DNA of 64,000 nt from assembly GCA_025362315.1 (NCBI GenBank), contig JANYGP010000062.1:1-64000 (forward strand), given 5' to 3'. Shown piece after piece: positions 27,986 to 36,252 of the stretch; within the stretch, counting starts at the first letter, position 1; each line of letters begins with the position of its first letter. The position numbers and the translations under genes are program-made. Under the pieces are notes generated by a model. That model saw only the letters and a program-made list of their open reading frames with translations, did not search any database and was not told the DNA's origin. Source of the DNA: Polaromonas sp. (GTDB lineage: Bacteria; Pseudomonadota; Gammaproteobacteria; Burkholderiales; Burkholderiaceae_C).

Positions 27986-28091
27986 GAAAAAGTGGGCTTG
28001 TGCAAAGCACATGTAAATCAAGCACTTAGCGCGTTGTCTGCATGTATCAGGCAAGCAGTGCCTACAACTTTATACAGGTTTGAGCCAAAAA

Positions 28092-30335
28092 ATGACTGAG
28101 TGGCTGCAAGTGGTGGTGGCCGCGCCCGCCCACAGTGCCATTGCCGGGCCGCTGACCTACCGAAATGAGTCGGTACTTGCGGCTGGCTCACTGGTGCGCG
28201 TGCCACTGGGCAAGCGCGAGGTGCTGGGGGTGGTGTGGCAAAACGCCAACGACAGCGGTAATTTGCCCCCTGATCAGGCCAAAAGCATTGTTGGCGCGCT
28301 GCATGGCCTGGACCCATTGAATGCCCAATGGCGCGCCTTGATTGACTTCACGGCTGGGTACTACCAGCGCTCGCTGGGGGAAGTAGCCCTGGCGGCGCTG
28401 CCGCCACAGTTGCGCGAGCTGACAGCCCTGCAGTTGAGCAGACGCCTCAAACGCACCACAGCAGACACCAGCAATCCGCACATTACTACTGATTTAATAG
28501 CGCTTAGCGCCCAACAACAGGGCGCTATCGGCAGTTTTAATGCTGAAACCAGCTTGAAAAGCCGCCCTGCCCTGCTGTTTGGTGCCACCGGCAGCGGCAA
28601 AACCGAGGTTTATCTGCGGCTGGCGGCTCAAGTGTTGGCGCAGGACCCTGCGGCTCAGGTGTTGGTCATGGTGCCTGAAATCAACCTCACGCCCCAGCTG
28701 CAGGCGCGGTTTGAAGCCCGCTTTGCCCATCTGGGTCTGGAGCGTGTGGTCGCGCTGCACAGCGGCCTGACGCCTGCCCAGCGCCTGAAAAGCTGGCTGG
28801 CCGCCCATTCAGGCAACGCCCGGCTCATTTTGGGTACCCGCATGGCCGTGCTGGCGTCCATGCCCCACCTCAAGCTGATTGTGGTCGACGAAGAGCACGA
28901 CCCCAGCTACAAGCAACAGGAAGGCGCGCGTTATTCGGCCCGTGACCTGGCGGTGTACCGGGCCAGCATTCAGCCCGGTTGCCGTGTGCTGCTCGGGTCA
29001 GCCACGCCGTCGCTGGAGAGCTGGCAGGCGACGATTAGCGGGAAGTACCAGTTGCTGACCATGTCAGATCGCATTGGCGCATCTCTTTCCCCGGATTTAC
29101 TCCCTCGCCCTCTCGGAGAGGGCGGGGGCTTCACGCTGCGGCTCCAGGGGCGCTTGAGCGCTTCTGGACAGCGTGAAGAAGACCCGGCTCTGACGGGTCA
29201 GCGGTCTGCAAGACAGGGCTCTGCGACCCCCAATGTGGGCCAGCTACCCACCGTCCGCCGCCTGGACATGGCTCAACAGCCCAAAAACTGCATCATCGCC
29301 CCGCCGCTGCTCAAAGCCATTGAAGAGCGCATCGCACGCGGCGAGCAGTCATTGATCTTTCTCAACAGGCGCGGCTACGCCCCAGTCCTCGCATGCCACG
29401 ACTGCGGCTGGAAAAGCGAATGCCCGCACTGCAGCGCATACCGGGTTTTTCACAAAATTGACCGCAGCCTGCGCTGTCACCATTGCGGGTATGCAGAGCG
29501 GGTTCCCAGAGCCTGCCCGACCTGCGGCAACATCGACATTGCCCCCATCGGGCGCGGCACCGAGCGGCTTGAAGAACACCTGGCTGAGCTGCTTGCCAAC
29601 AGCCAACGGCCTGACGGCAGCCCCGTGCGCATTGCCCGCATTGACGCCGACAGCACACGGCTCAAAGGCGCACTTGAGCAGCAACTCGCCAGCGTGCATG
29701 CCGGTGATGTGGATGTGCTGGTCGGCACGCAAATGATTGCCAAGGGCCACGACTTCAGACACATCACTTTAGTTGCCGCCATCAACCCCGACGGCGCGCT
29801 GTTTTCAAGCGACTTTCGCGCGCCCGAGCGCTTGTTCAGCCTGCTCATGCAAGCCGGTGGCCGCGCCGGGCGTGATGCGGCTCGCAGCAGCACGAGTGAA
29901 ATGTGGGTGCAAACCTTTCACCCGCAGCACCCACTGTTTGCTGCTTTAAATACGCACGACTACCACAAATTCGCAGCCCGGCAGCTTGAAGAGCGCCAAG
30001 CCGCAGGCCTGTCACCGTTCGGCTTTTCTGCATTGATCCGAGCCGAAGCCAAATCGCAAGAGGTAGCTCAAGGGTTTTTAAACGCGGCCATTGCAGCGGC
30101 ATTGGCAGCCGAACTGCAAGGCTGTGACCACATTACCGCCTACCCAGCAGTGCCCATGACCATTCAGCGCGTCGCCAACATCGAGCGTGCGCAAATGCTG
30201 GTTGAAAGCGCGTCCCGCACGGCGCTACAGCGCTTTTTGGCGGCCTGGCAACCTGTGCTGTTCAGCACCCGCAGGCAAACTGAATTTAAAAGCCTGATTC
30301 GCTGGGCGATTGATGTGGATCCGCTGGTGATCTAA
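28092..30335 (+). CDS. priA: Primosomal replication helicase PriA
   Basis: This 3'-5' helicase restarts stalled forks. The protein has 747 residues from ATG 28092 (MTEWLQVVVAAP); a TTG at 28080 is an alternative. Walker A GATGSGKTE and the DEEH box (VVDEEHDPSYKQQEGARYSA) are followed by the paired zinc-binding cysteines (CHDCGW, CPHC, CHHCG, CPTCG). Two insertions are visible in frame: a dispersed repeat copy (28486-28530) before the helicase domain, and about 45 extra residues encoded by a palindromic element (29096-29235) between LLTMSDRIGAS and LPTVRRLDM. The reading frame is intact. Confidence 0.95.
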   Translation: MTEWLQVVVAAPAHSAIAGPLTYRNESVLAAGSLVRVPLGKREVLGVVWQNANDSGNLPPDQAKSIVGALHGLDPLNAQWRALIDFTAGYYQRSLGEVALAALPPQLRELTALQLSRRLKRTTADTSNPHITTDLIALSAQQQGAIGSFNAETSLKSRPALLFGATGSGKTEVYLRLAAQVLAQDPAAQVLVMVPEINLTPQLQARFEARFAHLGLERVVALHSGLTPAQRLKSWLAAHSGNARLILGTRMAVLASMPHLKLIVVDEEHDPSYKQQEGARYSARDLAVYRASIQPGCRVLLGSATPSLESWQATISGKYQLLTMSDRIGASLSPDLLPRPLGEGGGFTLRLQGRLSASGQREEDPALTGQRSARQGSATPNVGQLPTVRRLDMAQQPKNCIIAPPLLKAIEERIARGEQSLIFLNRRGYAPVLACHDCGWKSECPHCSAYRVFHKIDRSLRCHHCGYAERVPRACPTCGNIDIAPIGRGTERLEEHLAELLANSQRPDGSPVRIARIDADSTRLKGALEQQLASVHAGDVDVLVGTQMIAKGHDFRHITLVAAINPDGALFSSDFRAPERLFSLLMQAGGRAGRDAARSSTSEMWVQTFHPQHPLFAALNTHDYHKFAARQLEERQAAGLSPFGFSALIRAEAKSQEVAQGFLNAAIAAALAAELQGCDHITAYPAVPMTIQRVANIERAQMLVESASRTALQRFLAAWQPVLFSTRRQTEFKSLIRWAIDVDPLVI
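28486..28530 (+). repeat. Dispersed repeat, copy G (degenerate, in priA)
   Basis: CTACTGATTTAATAGCGCTT, then AGCGCCCAACAACAGGGC, then GCTAT. It lies in frame in priA and encodes LIALSAQQQGAI. Its core is in the same frame as copies B, C, E, F and I. Confidence 0.6.
29096..29190. repeat. REP-like palindromic insertion in priA
   Basis: The stretch has a compact hairpin, GCCCTCT-CGG-AGAGGGC at 29107-29123. A perfect 10-bp inverted pair follows, CTTCACGCTG at 29129-29138 and CAGCGTGAAG at 29169-29178. It lies where PriA proteins normally have a short linker, so it looks like an in-frame insertion of an intergenic-type element. Confidence 0.7.
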
Positions 30336-30402
30336 GTTATTTTGCGCTAATGCAGCCATCTAAAAGCATTATCCAAATACTTCGACGAAAAACTAAACCG
30401 CG

Positions 30403-31083
30403 ATGGAAATTCAATTTAACCCCTCTCGTTCTTTTTGCTATCAATTCGGGCGTTATACGGTTTTGGCCGAAGTGCTGCAAATGCTTGAGGTCACAAGCGG
30501 CCACGAGTTCAGACTGACAGAACTCGCCCAACGGGTCATTGATAAATACCTTTCTCCTGAACAACAACAAATCAAGGTCAAGAAAGCGCAATCTGACCGT
30601 TTGGAGCCAATTCATTCCATCGTGAAATTTTTCGTTTCTTTCATCGCTAAAGAACAAGAAACGTTTATCAGAATCGGAGAAGGCGTTTATAGATCACGAA
30701 CTGCTGACGACATTTCAGATGTTGAACTTGAAGACGCGGCGCTCGCGGATGGAGATGAAGACACGGCTGAATTTGAAGGTTGGATTTACGCATTCAGTTT
30801 TCCCGCTTTGGTGAGATCAAACGAAGCCTTCCCCATAAAAATTGGCAAAACAATTGGCAGCGTTGAGGAGCGTGTTCAACGACAATGCAAAGGGTCAGCA
30901 GCGTTTGACAACCCCATAATTCTTGGAAAATGGCAGGTAAAGCGTGTTGGCCCAACCGAGCTAGCTGCCCATAACGTCTTGAAAGCAAGAGGCAAGTGGC
31001 GTGAGAACGTACCCGGAGTCGAATGGTTCAACACGACTGCTCTAGAAGTCAAAACGATTTTGGATTTTGTTGCTTCTTCCTAA
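30403..31083 (+). CDS. GIY-YIG/T5orf172-like nuclease-superfamily protein
   Basis: The 226-residue protein has a C-terminal domain with GWIYAFSFP, FPIKIGKTIGSVEERV and ARGKWRENVPGVEWFNTT, which resembles the GIY-YIG-related T5orf172 domain. The N-terminal half (residues 1-95) has a winged-helix-like look with acidic stretches (DISDVELEDAALADGDEDTA) after it. Composition is more AT-rich than neighbours, suggesting acquisition. It lies between priA and hipBA, and its function is unknown. Confidence 0.7.
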   Translation: MEIQFNPSRSFCYQFGRYTVLAEVLQMLEVTSGHEFRLTELAQRVIDKYLSPEQQQIKVKKAQSDRLEPIHSIVKFFVSFIAKEQETFIRIGEGVYRSRTADDISDVELEDAALADGDEDTAEFEGWIYAFSFPALVRSNEAFPIKIGKTIGSVEERVQRQCKGSAAFDNPIILGKWQVKRVGPTELAAHNVLKARGKWRENVPGVEWFNTTALEVKTILDFVASS

Positions 31084-31102
31084 ACGCAAGAGAGTTACAG
31101 AG

Positions 31103-31204
31103 ATGCCCAAACCCGTCAACTGGATAAATTCCAATGCGGCTCAATCAAATGCACTCCTGAAAATTATGAGGCGAGGTAACCATCAATTGCGCTGGGAAAA
31201 GTAA
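31103..31204 (+). CDS. Possible 33-residue ORF
   Basis: An ATG-started frame (MPKPVNWINSNAAQ to LRWEKstop) follows the GIY-YIG gene by 19 bp, with a weak purine-rich stretch (AAGAGAGTTACAGAG) upstream. It has no recognisable family and may be chance. Without it the stretch 31084-31237 would be an empty gap. Confidence 0.2.
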   Translation: MPKPVNWINSNAAQSNALLKIMRRGNHQLRWEK

Positions 31205-31237
31205 TTTCTTTAGCTGATGCAATTCGGGGCATTCGTT

Positions 31238-32473
31238 CTAACCAGCACGCGCCGCCTCTTTCGCCAACCCCAGCCCAGACTCCCAAGCCACACGCATCTG
31301 CTCATACAGCGGCGCAGCAATCCGCCGATCTGCCCGGCACTTGGCCAAAGCCTGCGTCATGCCCTGAGCGATGCGCTGGATAACTGCTGCGGGATCAGAC
31401 ACCCCGCAAACGCGCCGCCCAAAATCCAGCAATTCTTTGGCGTACGGATAAATTTTTGAGCCTTTGGGGCCTGCAAACAGTTTGAGCGCCATGGTGTGGT
31501 CTTCCAGCTCGGGGCCGCCGTCAAAGCGTTGGTATTTGTAGATCGATGTGGTGACGACATCAAACATGGGGGCAAGGCGAATGTCATCTACACCGGTGTA
31601 CAGCACACCAAAGTTTTTGAGGTGACCATCGCCGTTGTGCACCATGGCACTGAAAGCGACTTGCTCAAAAAAGCGCGCCAGCTCGGTTGCAGAAAGATTG
31701 ATCAACTTCAGGGCAGTAGCAATGCGCTCGTAGCTGCCGTGGTACTTGCGGTCTGACAAGGTGTCACGCACATGCTGACCCATCAGCGATGCAGCATCTT
31801 CAAACCCCAGGCGTGTGCCATCTGCAGCAATGTCAAAACGCTCTATCACCAGCAAAGATCCATCTTCAGACAAATCAACTGGCGCAACCTGGATGCCTGC
31901 CTCCCGTGCGGCATACAGGCACATAAACTCGTTGGCAGACAAGCCGGGATAACGGTCAGCCGCCATTTTGATGATGAGTGTTGGCACTGGAATGGTTGCC
32001 TTGTCAGGCACCATGATTTTGGGTTGAACGCCTGAAATGCCTGCACCCGTAGAAAGGAAGGCACGCATCAGTTCCTGAAACAGCGCCGGGCCGTTGCCGC
32101 TGGCCAACAATTCGGCTTTGTTCACCACCGCGCCGGCCTTTATTGCTGGCGCATCCGCCAGCCGATACCCCAACCTCCCGATGCCGTTGTCACCCATCAG
32201 CGCCAGCAGGTGCATCGGCGTGATCGTCTGCTTTGGAAAGAACTGGCGGATTTGCATGAACAGGTAGCCTTCAGGCAGGTTCATGTCCATAGCCGGGAAC
32301 AAGGCACCGCCGCCATCAAAATGCAAAGTGCCTGGCGGCATCAGCAACGACACGGATGGCTGAGCCGGGTCATCACGGCGATAGTCAAACGTATAGGTTG
32401 ATGCCTGTACCAACTGTCCACTGTGCAGGCCGTTGATATCGACATCCAGCAAGCGGATGCGTTCAGGCAGCAT
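31238..32473 (-). CDS. HipA-family serine/threonine kinase toxin
   Basis: The 411-residue protein has the HipA N-terminal barrel (RIRLLDVDINGLHSGQLVQA) and kinase-like C-terminal domain: GISGVQPKIMV resembles the nucleotide loop and HNGDGHLKNFGVLY the catalytic loop, with PMFDVV as the metal site. E. coli HipA phosphorylates glutamyl-tRNA synthetase. I start it at ATG 32473, overlapping the antitoxin stop by 11 bp; ATG 32491 is an alternative. A frame to 32608 runs inside the antitoxin gene and is a poor start. Confidence 0.88.
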   Translation of the reverse strand: MLPERIRLLDVDINGLHSGQLVQASTYTFDYRRDDPAQPSVSLLMPPGTLHFDGGGALFPAMDMNLPEGYLFMQIRQFFPKQTITPMHLLALMGDNGIGRLGYRLADAPAIKAGAVVNKAELLASGNGPALFQELMRAFLSTGAGISGVQPKIMVPDKATIPVPTLIIKMAADRYPGLSANEFMCLYAAREAGIQVAPVDLSEDGSLLVIERFDIAADGTRLGFEDAASLMGQHVRDTLSDRKYHGSYERIATALKLINLSATELARFFEQVAFSAMVHNGDGHLKNFGVLYTGVDDIRLAPMFDVVTTSIYKYQRFDGGPELEDHTMALKLFAGPKGSKIYPYAKELLDFGRRVCGVSDPAAVIQRIAQGMTQALAKCRADRRIAAPLYEQMRVAWESGLGLAKEAARAG

Positions 32474-32768
32474 GGGTGTTGACCTTTTCATCAACTTCGT
32501 CGTCTTCGTCTGCAAACCGGCGCTGCATTTCGTCAAGTGTCGGCATGCCAGACCTTTGCAAGCTGATGCACAAGCCCATGGCGCGCAAGATGTCAAACAG
32601 AGACGCAACCGTTACATCGCCGCCGCGCTCCAGGTTGTGAAGCACCGTACGGCTTCGCCCAGCCTTCCGAGCAATTGCAACGGCAGACAGTTTGTTGTCT
32701 GCCCGATATTCGGCAATGGCCCTGCTAAGGTCTGTAGAAAACTTTAATTTGTCCATAATAGTGGACAT
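32463..32768 (-). CDS. HipB-like XRE-family antitoxin
   Basis: The 101-residue protein has an N-terminal helix-turn-helix (LSAVAIARKAGRSRTVLHNL, then ERGGDVTVASLFDIL) followed by an acidic C-terminal tail (DEDDEVDEKV). It precedes hipA on the same strand with an 11-bp overlap. ATG at 32756 is an alternative start. Two matching palindromic sites cover and precede the start and are the likely operators for autoregulation. Confidence 0.87.
   Translation of the reverse strand: MSTIMDKLKFSTDLSRAIAEYRADNKLSAVAIARKAGRSRTVLHNLERGGDVTVASLFDILRAMGLCISLQRSGMPTLDEMQRRFADEDDEVDEKVNTHAA
32750..32767. promoter_or_regulatory. Candidate HipB operator 1
   Basis: TGTCCATAATAGTGGACA, a perfect 6-bp palindrome with a 6-bp spacer, overlaps the hipB start. 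Confidence 0.55.
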
Positions 32769-32789
32769 TAAATCTTGAAATCTGCAATT

Positions 32790-32807
32790 TGTCCACTATC
32801 GTAAACA
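32790..32807. promoter_or_regulatory. Candidate HipB operator 2
   Basis: TGTCCACTATCGTAAACA shares its first ten bases with the complement of operator 1 (TGTCCACTAT) and lies 40 bp from it, centre to centre. Confidence 0.45.
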
Positions 32808-32846
32808 ACAGACTATGCAAAATTATAAAAAATTGGCTCAATGTAA

Positions 32847-33800
32847 TCAAACCAGCAAAGCCACAGCCCCAGAAAACGTAAAAAACGCCAACACCGTCGA
32901 CAGCAAAATAATCCGCGCAATACGCCCGTTGTCGGCGTCAAAGCGCTCGGCTAACAACGCCACGTTGCTGGCACTTGGCAGGGCTGCAACCAGCACCACA
33001 ACTGTTAACGCAAAACGATCCAGTGGCAATCCCAGCCGGATGGCGGTCAGCCCCAGCAGCAGCAATAAAACCGGGTGCAGCACCAGCTTGATCAACACGA
33101 CCGGCATGTAATCGCCCAGCGGCGTTGGTGCAGCCGCATTGGCCTGCGACCGGGCCAGAACTGCGCCGATGGTGAACAGCGCCACGGGCGATGCCGCATC
33201 GGCCAGCAAGCCGATTGTCTGCATGACAGGGATGGGCAGCGTGAACTGATACGCCGAGGCCAACGTTCCACCCAAAATGGCCCATGGCATTGGGTTTAAC
33301 GCTGCGCCTTTCAAGGCATTTTGTGCCGCCACACCGGCGCCGTGGCTGCCTGCAGCATCAAGCCGGGACAGCGCAATGCACAACGAACTGGTCACCACCA
33401 GGTCAATCACGATTGTGACGATGGCGGGGCCCGCTGCCTGGGCACCCAGCAGCGCAACCAGCAGCGGCACACCCATAAAACCGGTGTTCGGAAACGCGCC
33501 TACCAGCGCACCAAACGACGCATCGTTCCAGCCAATGCGGCCCCGATGTGTGACAGCCACAGTAAACCCCACCATGACCAGCGCACACAACAAATACACC
33601 GCAACCAGCCCACCATCAAGCAACTGTGCAATCGGTGTGGATGAGCCAAACCGATACAGCATGCACGGCAATGCAAAGTACAAAACAAAGGTGTTCAGGC
33701 CGGGAATGGCCACTTGCGGCAGCCAGCCACGCCGCGCTGCGATGTAACCGCACAGTACAAGTGCGAAGAACGGAAAGGTGACCAGAAGAATGGCGAGCAT
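32847..33800 (-). CDS. AEC (auxin efflux carrier)-family transporter
   Basis: This 317-residue integral membrane protein opens LAILLVTFPFFALVLCGYIA and has about ten hydrophobic segments, with GAFPNTGFMGVPLLVALLG typical of the AEC family. Bacterial members transport dicarboxylates such as malate or malonate, but the substrate here is unknown. It lies downstream of the hipBA promoter region and is transcribed away from rep. Confidence 0.85.
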   Translation of the reverse strand: MLAILLVTFPFFALVLCGYIAARRGWLPQVAIPGLNTFVLYFALPCMLYRFGSSTPIAQLLDGGLVAVYLLCALVMVGFTVAVTHRGRIGWNDASFGALVGAFPNTGFMGVPLLVALLGAQAAGPAIVTIVIDLVVTSSLCIALSRLDAAGSHGAGVAAQNALKGAALNPMPWAILGGTLASAYQFTLPIPVMQTIGLLADAASPVALFTIGAVLARSQANAAAPTPLGDYMPVVLIKLVLHPVLLLLLGLTAIRLGLPLDRFALTVVVLVAALPSASNVALLAERFDADNGRIARIILLSTVLAFFTFSGAVALLV

Positions 33801-34117
33801 GGTGGGCGTGAAAGTCTGTCGCGTATGTCGTAGCTGGTGAAATGCTATGAAATAAATAGCTGCTTGCGCAGTATTTATATGGGCTATAGGCTTAAATACA
33901 TGTGAAAAGCAAGGTTTTATCAGGGTGTGATGGGTTGCAGGCCCACAACGGCGTTACGGCCATTTTGACACCTGTAAAAGCTGGTTGATGGTGCACATTG
34001 CCTGCTGCAACATGAAATATGCACAACTTCCGCCCGTTATGATTCTGGATCCGTCTCACACGATTGCTATCGCTGCCGTCCTGGCAAAACCGACACTTCT
34101 GAATTGATTCCCCCCGC
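33801..34117. other. 317-bp gap between the AEC transporter and rep
   Basis: This is a divergent intergenic region. It holds one well-preserved copy of the dispersed repeat (33844-33891). I see no other structured feature. Confidence 0.7.
33844..33891 (+). repeat. Dispersed repeat, copy H (intergenic)
   Basis: GCTATGAAATAAATAGCTGC, then TTGCGCAGTATTTATATGGG, then CTATAGGC. It lies in a divergent gap. Confidence 0.85.
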
Positions 34118-36250
34118 ATGTCCGACCCTTTGGCTGATGGCCTGAACCTGGCCCAACTTGAAGCCGTGAACTATGTTGAAGGACCTTGCCTGGTGCTGGC
34201 CGGAGCCGGTTCGGGCAAGACGCGGGTGATCACACACAAGATTGGGCGGCTGATTCAGTCGGGCCTGAAAGCCGAGCAGATTGCAGCGATTACCTTTACC
34301 AACAAAGCCGCTGCCGAGATGCGGGAGCGGGCCAAAAAACTGATGGGCCGCGCTGTCAAGGGCGTGCTGATTTGCACTTTTCACTCGCTCGGCATGCGCA
34401 TGCTCAGGCAAGACGGCGAGGTGCTGGGGCTGAAGAAGCAGTTTTCGATACTGGACACCGACGATGTCACCAGCATCATCAAGGACTGTGGCGGCGGTAC
34501 CGATGCGCCCACCGCACGGCAGTGGCAGTGGACGATCAGCCGATGGAAAAACATGGGGCTGAATGCTGCACAAGCCTCGGGCATTGCCAGCGGTGAGGAA
34601 GAGGCGCTGACGGCCCGCATCATGGCGCGATATGAAGAGCGTTTGACGGCTTACCAAAGCGTGGATTTTGATGATCTGATTGGCTTGCCGCTCAAGCTGT
34701 TGCAGCAGCACGATGCGGTGCGAACCAAATGGCAAGAAGCATTTAGCCACGTGCTGGTCGACGAATACCAGGACACCAATGCCACGCAGTACGAAGTGCT
34801 GAAGTGTCTGGTCGGCGATTCATCGACTGGTGGAGGCCGCTTCACCGCCGTAGGCGACGATGACCAGTCCATCTACGGCTGGCGCGGCGCAACGCTCGAC
34901 AACCTGAAAAAGCTGCCGGTTGACTACCCAAACTTGAAGGTCGTCAAACTGGAGCAAAACTACCGCTCGACCAGCGCCATCCTGCGGGCAGCCAACAACG
35001 TGATTGCACCCAACCCCAAACTGTTCCCCAAAACTCTTTTCAGCGAGCTGGGTGAAGGCGAACCGGTGCGGGTGGTGGACTGCGACAGCGAAGAACACGA
35101 GGCGTCTAGGGTGGTGGCGCGCATCCAGAGCCTGCGGGCCGAGGGTACCCTGCAAGCAGCAGGCGGGCAGTACCGGGAGTGGAAAGACTTTTGCGTGCTG
35201 TACCGCGCCAACCACATGGCCAAGCCATTTGAAAAAGCGTTTCGCAAAGCCAACATTCCGTACAAGGTGTCGGGCGGGCAAAGCTTTTTTGACCGGGCCG
35301 AAATCAAGGATTTGTGCTGCTGGCTGCGCCTGCTGGCCAACAACGACGACGACCCGGCCTTCATGCGCGCCGTGACCACGCCCAAACGCGGCATTGGCCA
35401 CACCACGCTGGGCACGTTGGGTACGTTCGCCAGCCAGTACAAATTAAGTTTGTTTGAAGCGCTGTTCAGCAACTCGCTGAACTCGGTACTGCCTGCCAAA
35501 GCCGTGGCCAGTCTGCATGAATTTGGCCGGTATCTGAATGACTTGGAGTACCGCGCCAAACGCACGGTGGGCTCTGTTGACGCGCTGGTGTTTTTAAAAG
35601 ACTGGCTCAAAGAAGTCGACTACGAGAAAAATCTGTACGACAACGAAGACAGCGAAAAGACAGCCGCTGCCAAGTGGACCAACGTGATGGATTTTTGTGA
35701 GTGGATGGCGCAGCGTTGTGGTGGGCAGGATGATGAAGAGGCCGTTGGCAATGTCATCACCGCGCCAACCAAAACCATGCTCGAAGTGGTGCAAAGCATT
35801 GCCCTGCTGTCAACACTGAGCGAGCGCGAGGGCGACCAGAATGTCGTCACACTTTCAACGCTCCATGCCGCCAAGGGGCTGGAGTGGCCGCATGTGGTGC
35901 TGGCGGGCGTGAACGAGGGGCTGCTGCCTTTCAAAATGGACGATGACGACACGGTGGAAAACATCGCCCTGCGCCTGCAGGAAGAACGCCGCCTGATGTA
36001 CGTGGGCATCACACGTGCGCAGCGCACCCTCAGCGTGAACTGGCTGCGCCGCCGCAAGAAAGGGCGCGATACGATTGCCGGGTTGCCGAGTCGGTTTATT
36101 GCAGAGATGGCTTTGAACAAAGAAACCACGCGGGAAGATCCACGGGAAAAGGTCAAAGCGTTGCGGGCTGAATTTGCGCAGCGCGCGCTGGACACTGCCG
36201 CAGCAAAAGCGGTTGCCCTTGAAAGCGTCACAACACCGGCCTGGGATTGA
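34118..36250 (+). CDS. rep: Rep/UvrD-family ATP-dependent DNA helicase
   Basis: This superfamily-1 helicase of 710 residues has the Q motif LNLAQLEAVNYVEGP, Walker A AGAGSGKTR, motif Ia ITFTNKAAAEM, VDEYQDTNATQYEVL, GDDDQSIYGWRGA and LEQNYRST, and the C-terminal HAAKGLEWPHVVL and MYVGITRAQ. Overall it is closer to Rep than UvrD in the opening and length. The next gene starts two bases after its stop. Confidence 0.9.
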   Translation: MSDPLADGLNLAQLEAVNYVEGPCLVLAGAGSGKTRVITHKIGRLIQSGLKAEQIAAITFTNKAAAEMRERAKKLMGRAVKGVLICTFHSLGMRMLRQDGEVLGLKKQFSILDTDDVTSIIKDCGGGTDAPTARQWQWTISRWKNMGLNAAQASGIASGEEEALTARIMARYEERLTAYQSVDFDDLIGLPLKLLQQHDAVRTKWQEAFSHVLVDEYQDTNATQYEVLKCLVGDSSTGGGRFTAVGDDDQSIYGWRGATLDNLKKLPVDYPNLKVVKLEQNYRSTSAILRAANNVIAPNPKLFPKTLFSELGEGEPVRVVDCDSEEHEASRVVARIQSLRAEGTLQAAGGQYREWKDFCVLYRANHMAKPFEKAFRKANIPYKVSGGQSFFDRAEIKDLCCWLRLLANNDDDPAFMRAVTTPKRGIGHTTLGTLGTFASQYKLSLFEALFSNSLNSVLPAKAVASLHEFGRYLNDLEYRAKRTVGSVDALVFLKDWLKEVDYEKNLYDNEDSEKTAAAKWTNVMDFCEWMAQRCGGQDDEEAVGNVITAPTKTMLEVVQSIALLSTLSEREGDQNVVTLSTLHAAKGLEWPHVVLAGVNEGLLPFKMDDDDTVENIALRLQEERRLMYVGITRAQRTLSVNWLRRRKKGRDTIAGLPSRFIAEMALNKETTREDPREKVKALRAEFAQRALDTAAAKAVALESVTTPAWD

Positions 36251-36252
36251 GC

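Larger units (their letters stand above)
27697..28091. other. 395-bp gap between hemE and priA
   Basis: This is an AT-rich stretch with no convincing gene. It holds two DnaA-box matches (27790-27798 and 27977-27985) and a perfect 10-bp inverted pair, TGTGCTTTGC at 27777-27786 and GCAAAGCACA at 28002-28011. An open frame from ATG 27829 to 28099 exists but has no family support and no good ribosome binding site. Confidence 0.7.

Noticed and set aside
27829-28099. Open frame of 90 codons starting MFSIPRYQSHSYAK in the hemE-priA gap, with a hydrophobic stretch
   Set aside because: It has no good ribosome binding site, overlaps the priA start, contains the DnaA box and is not recognisable. It is treated as chance.
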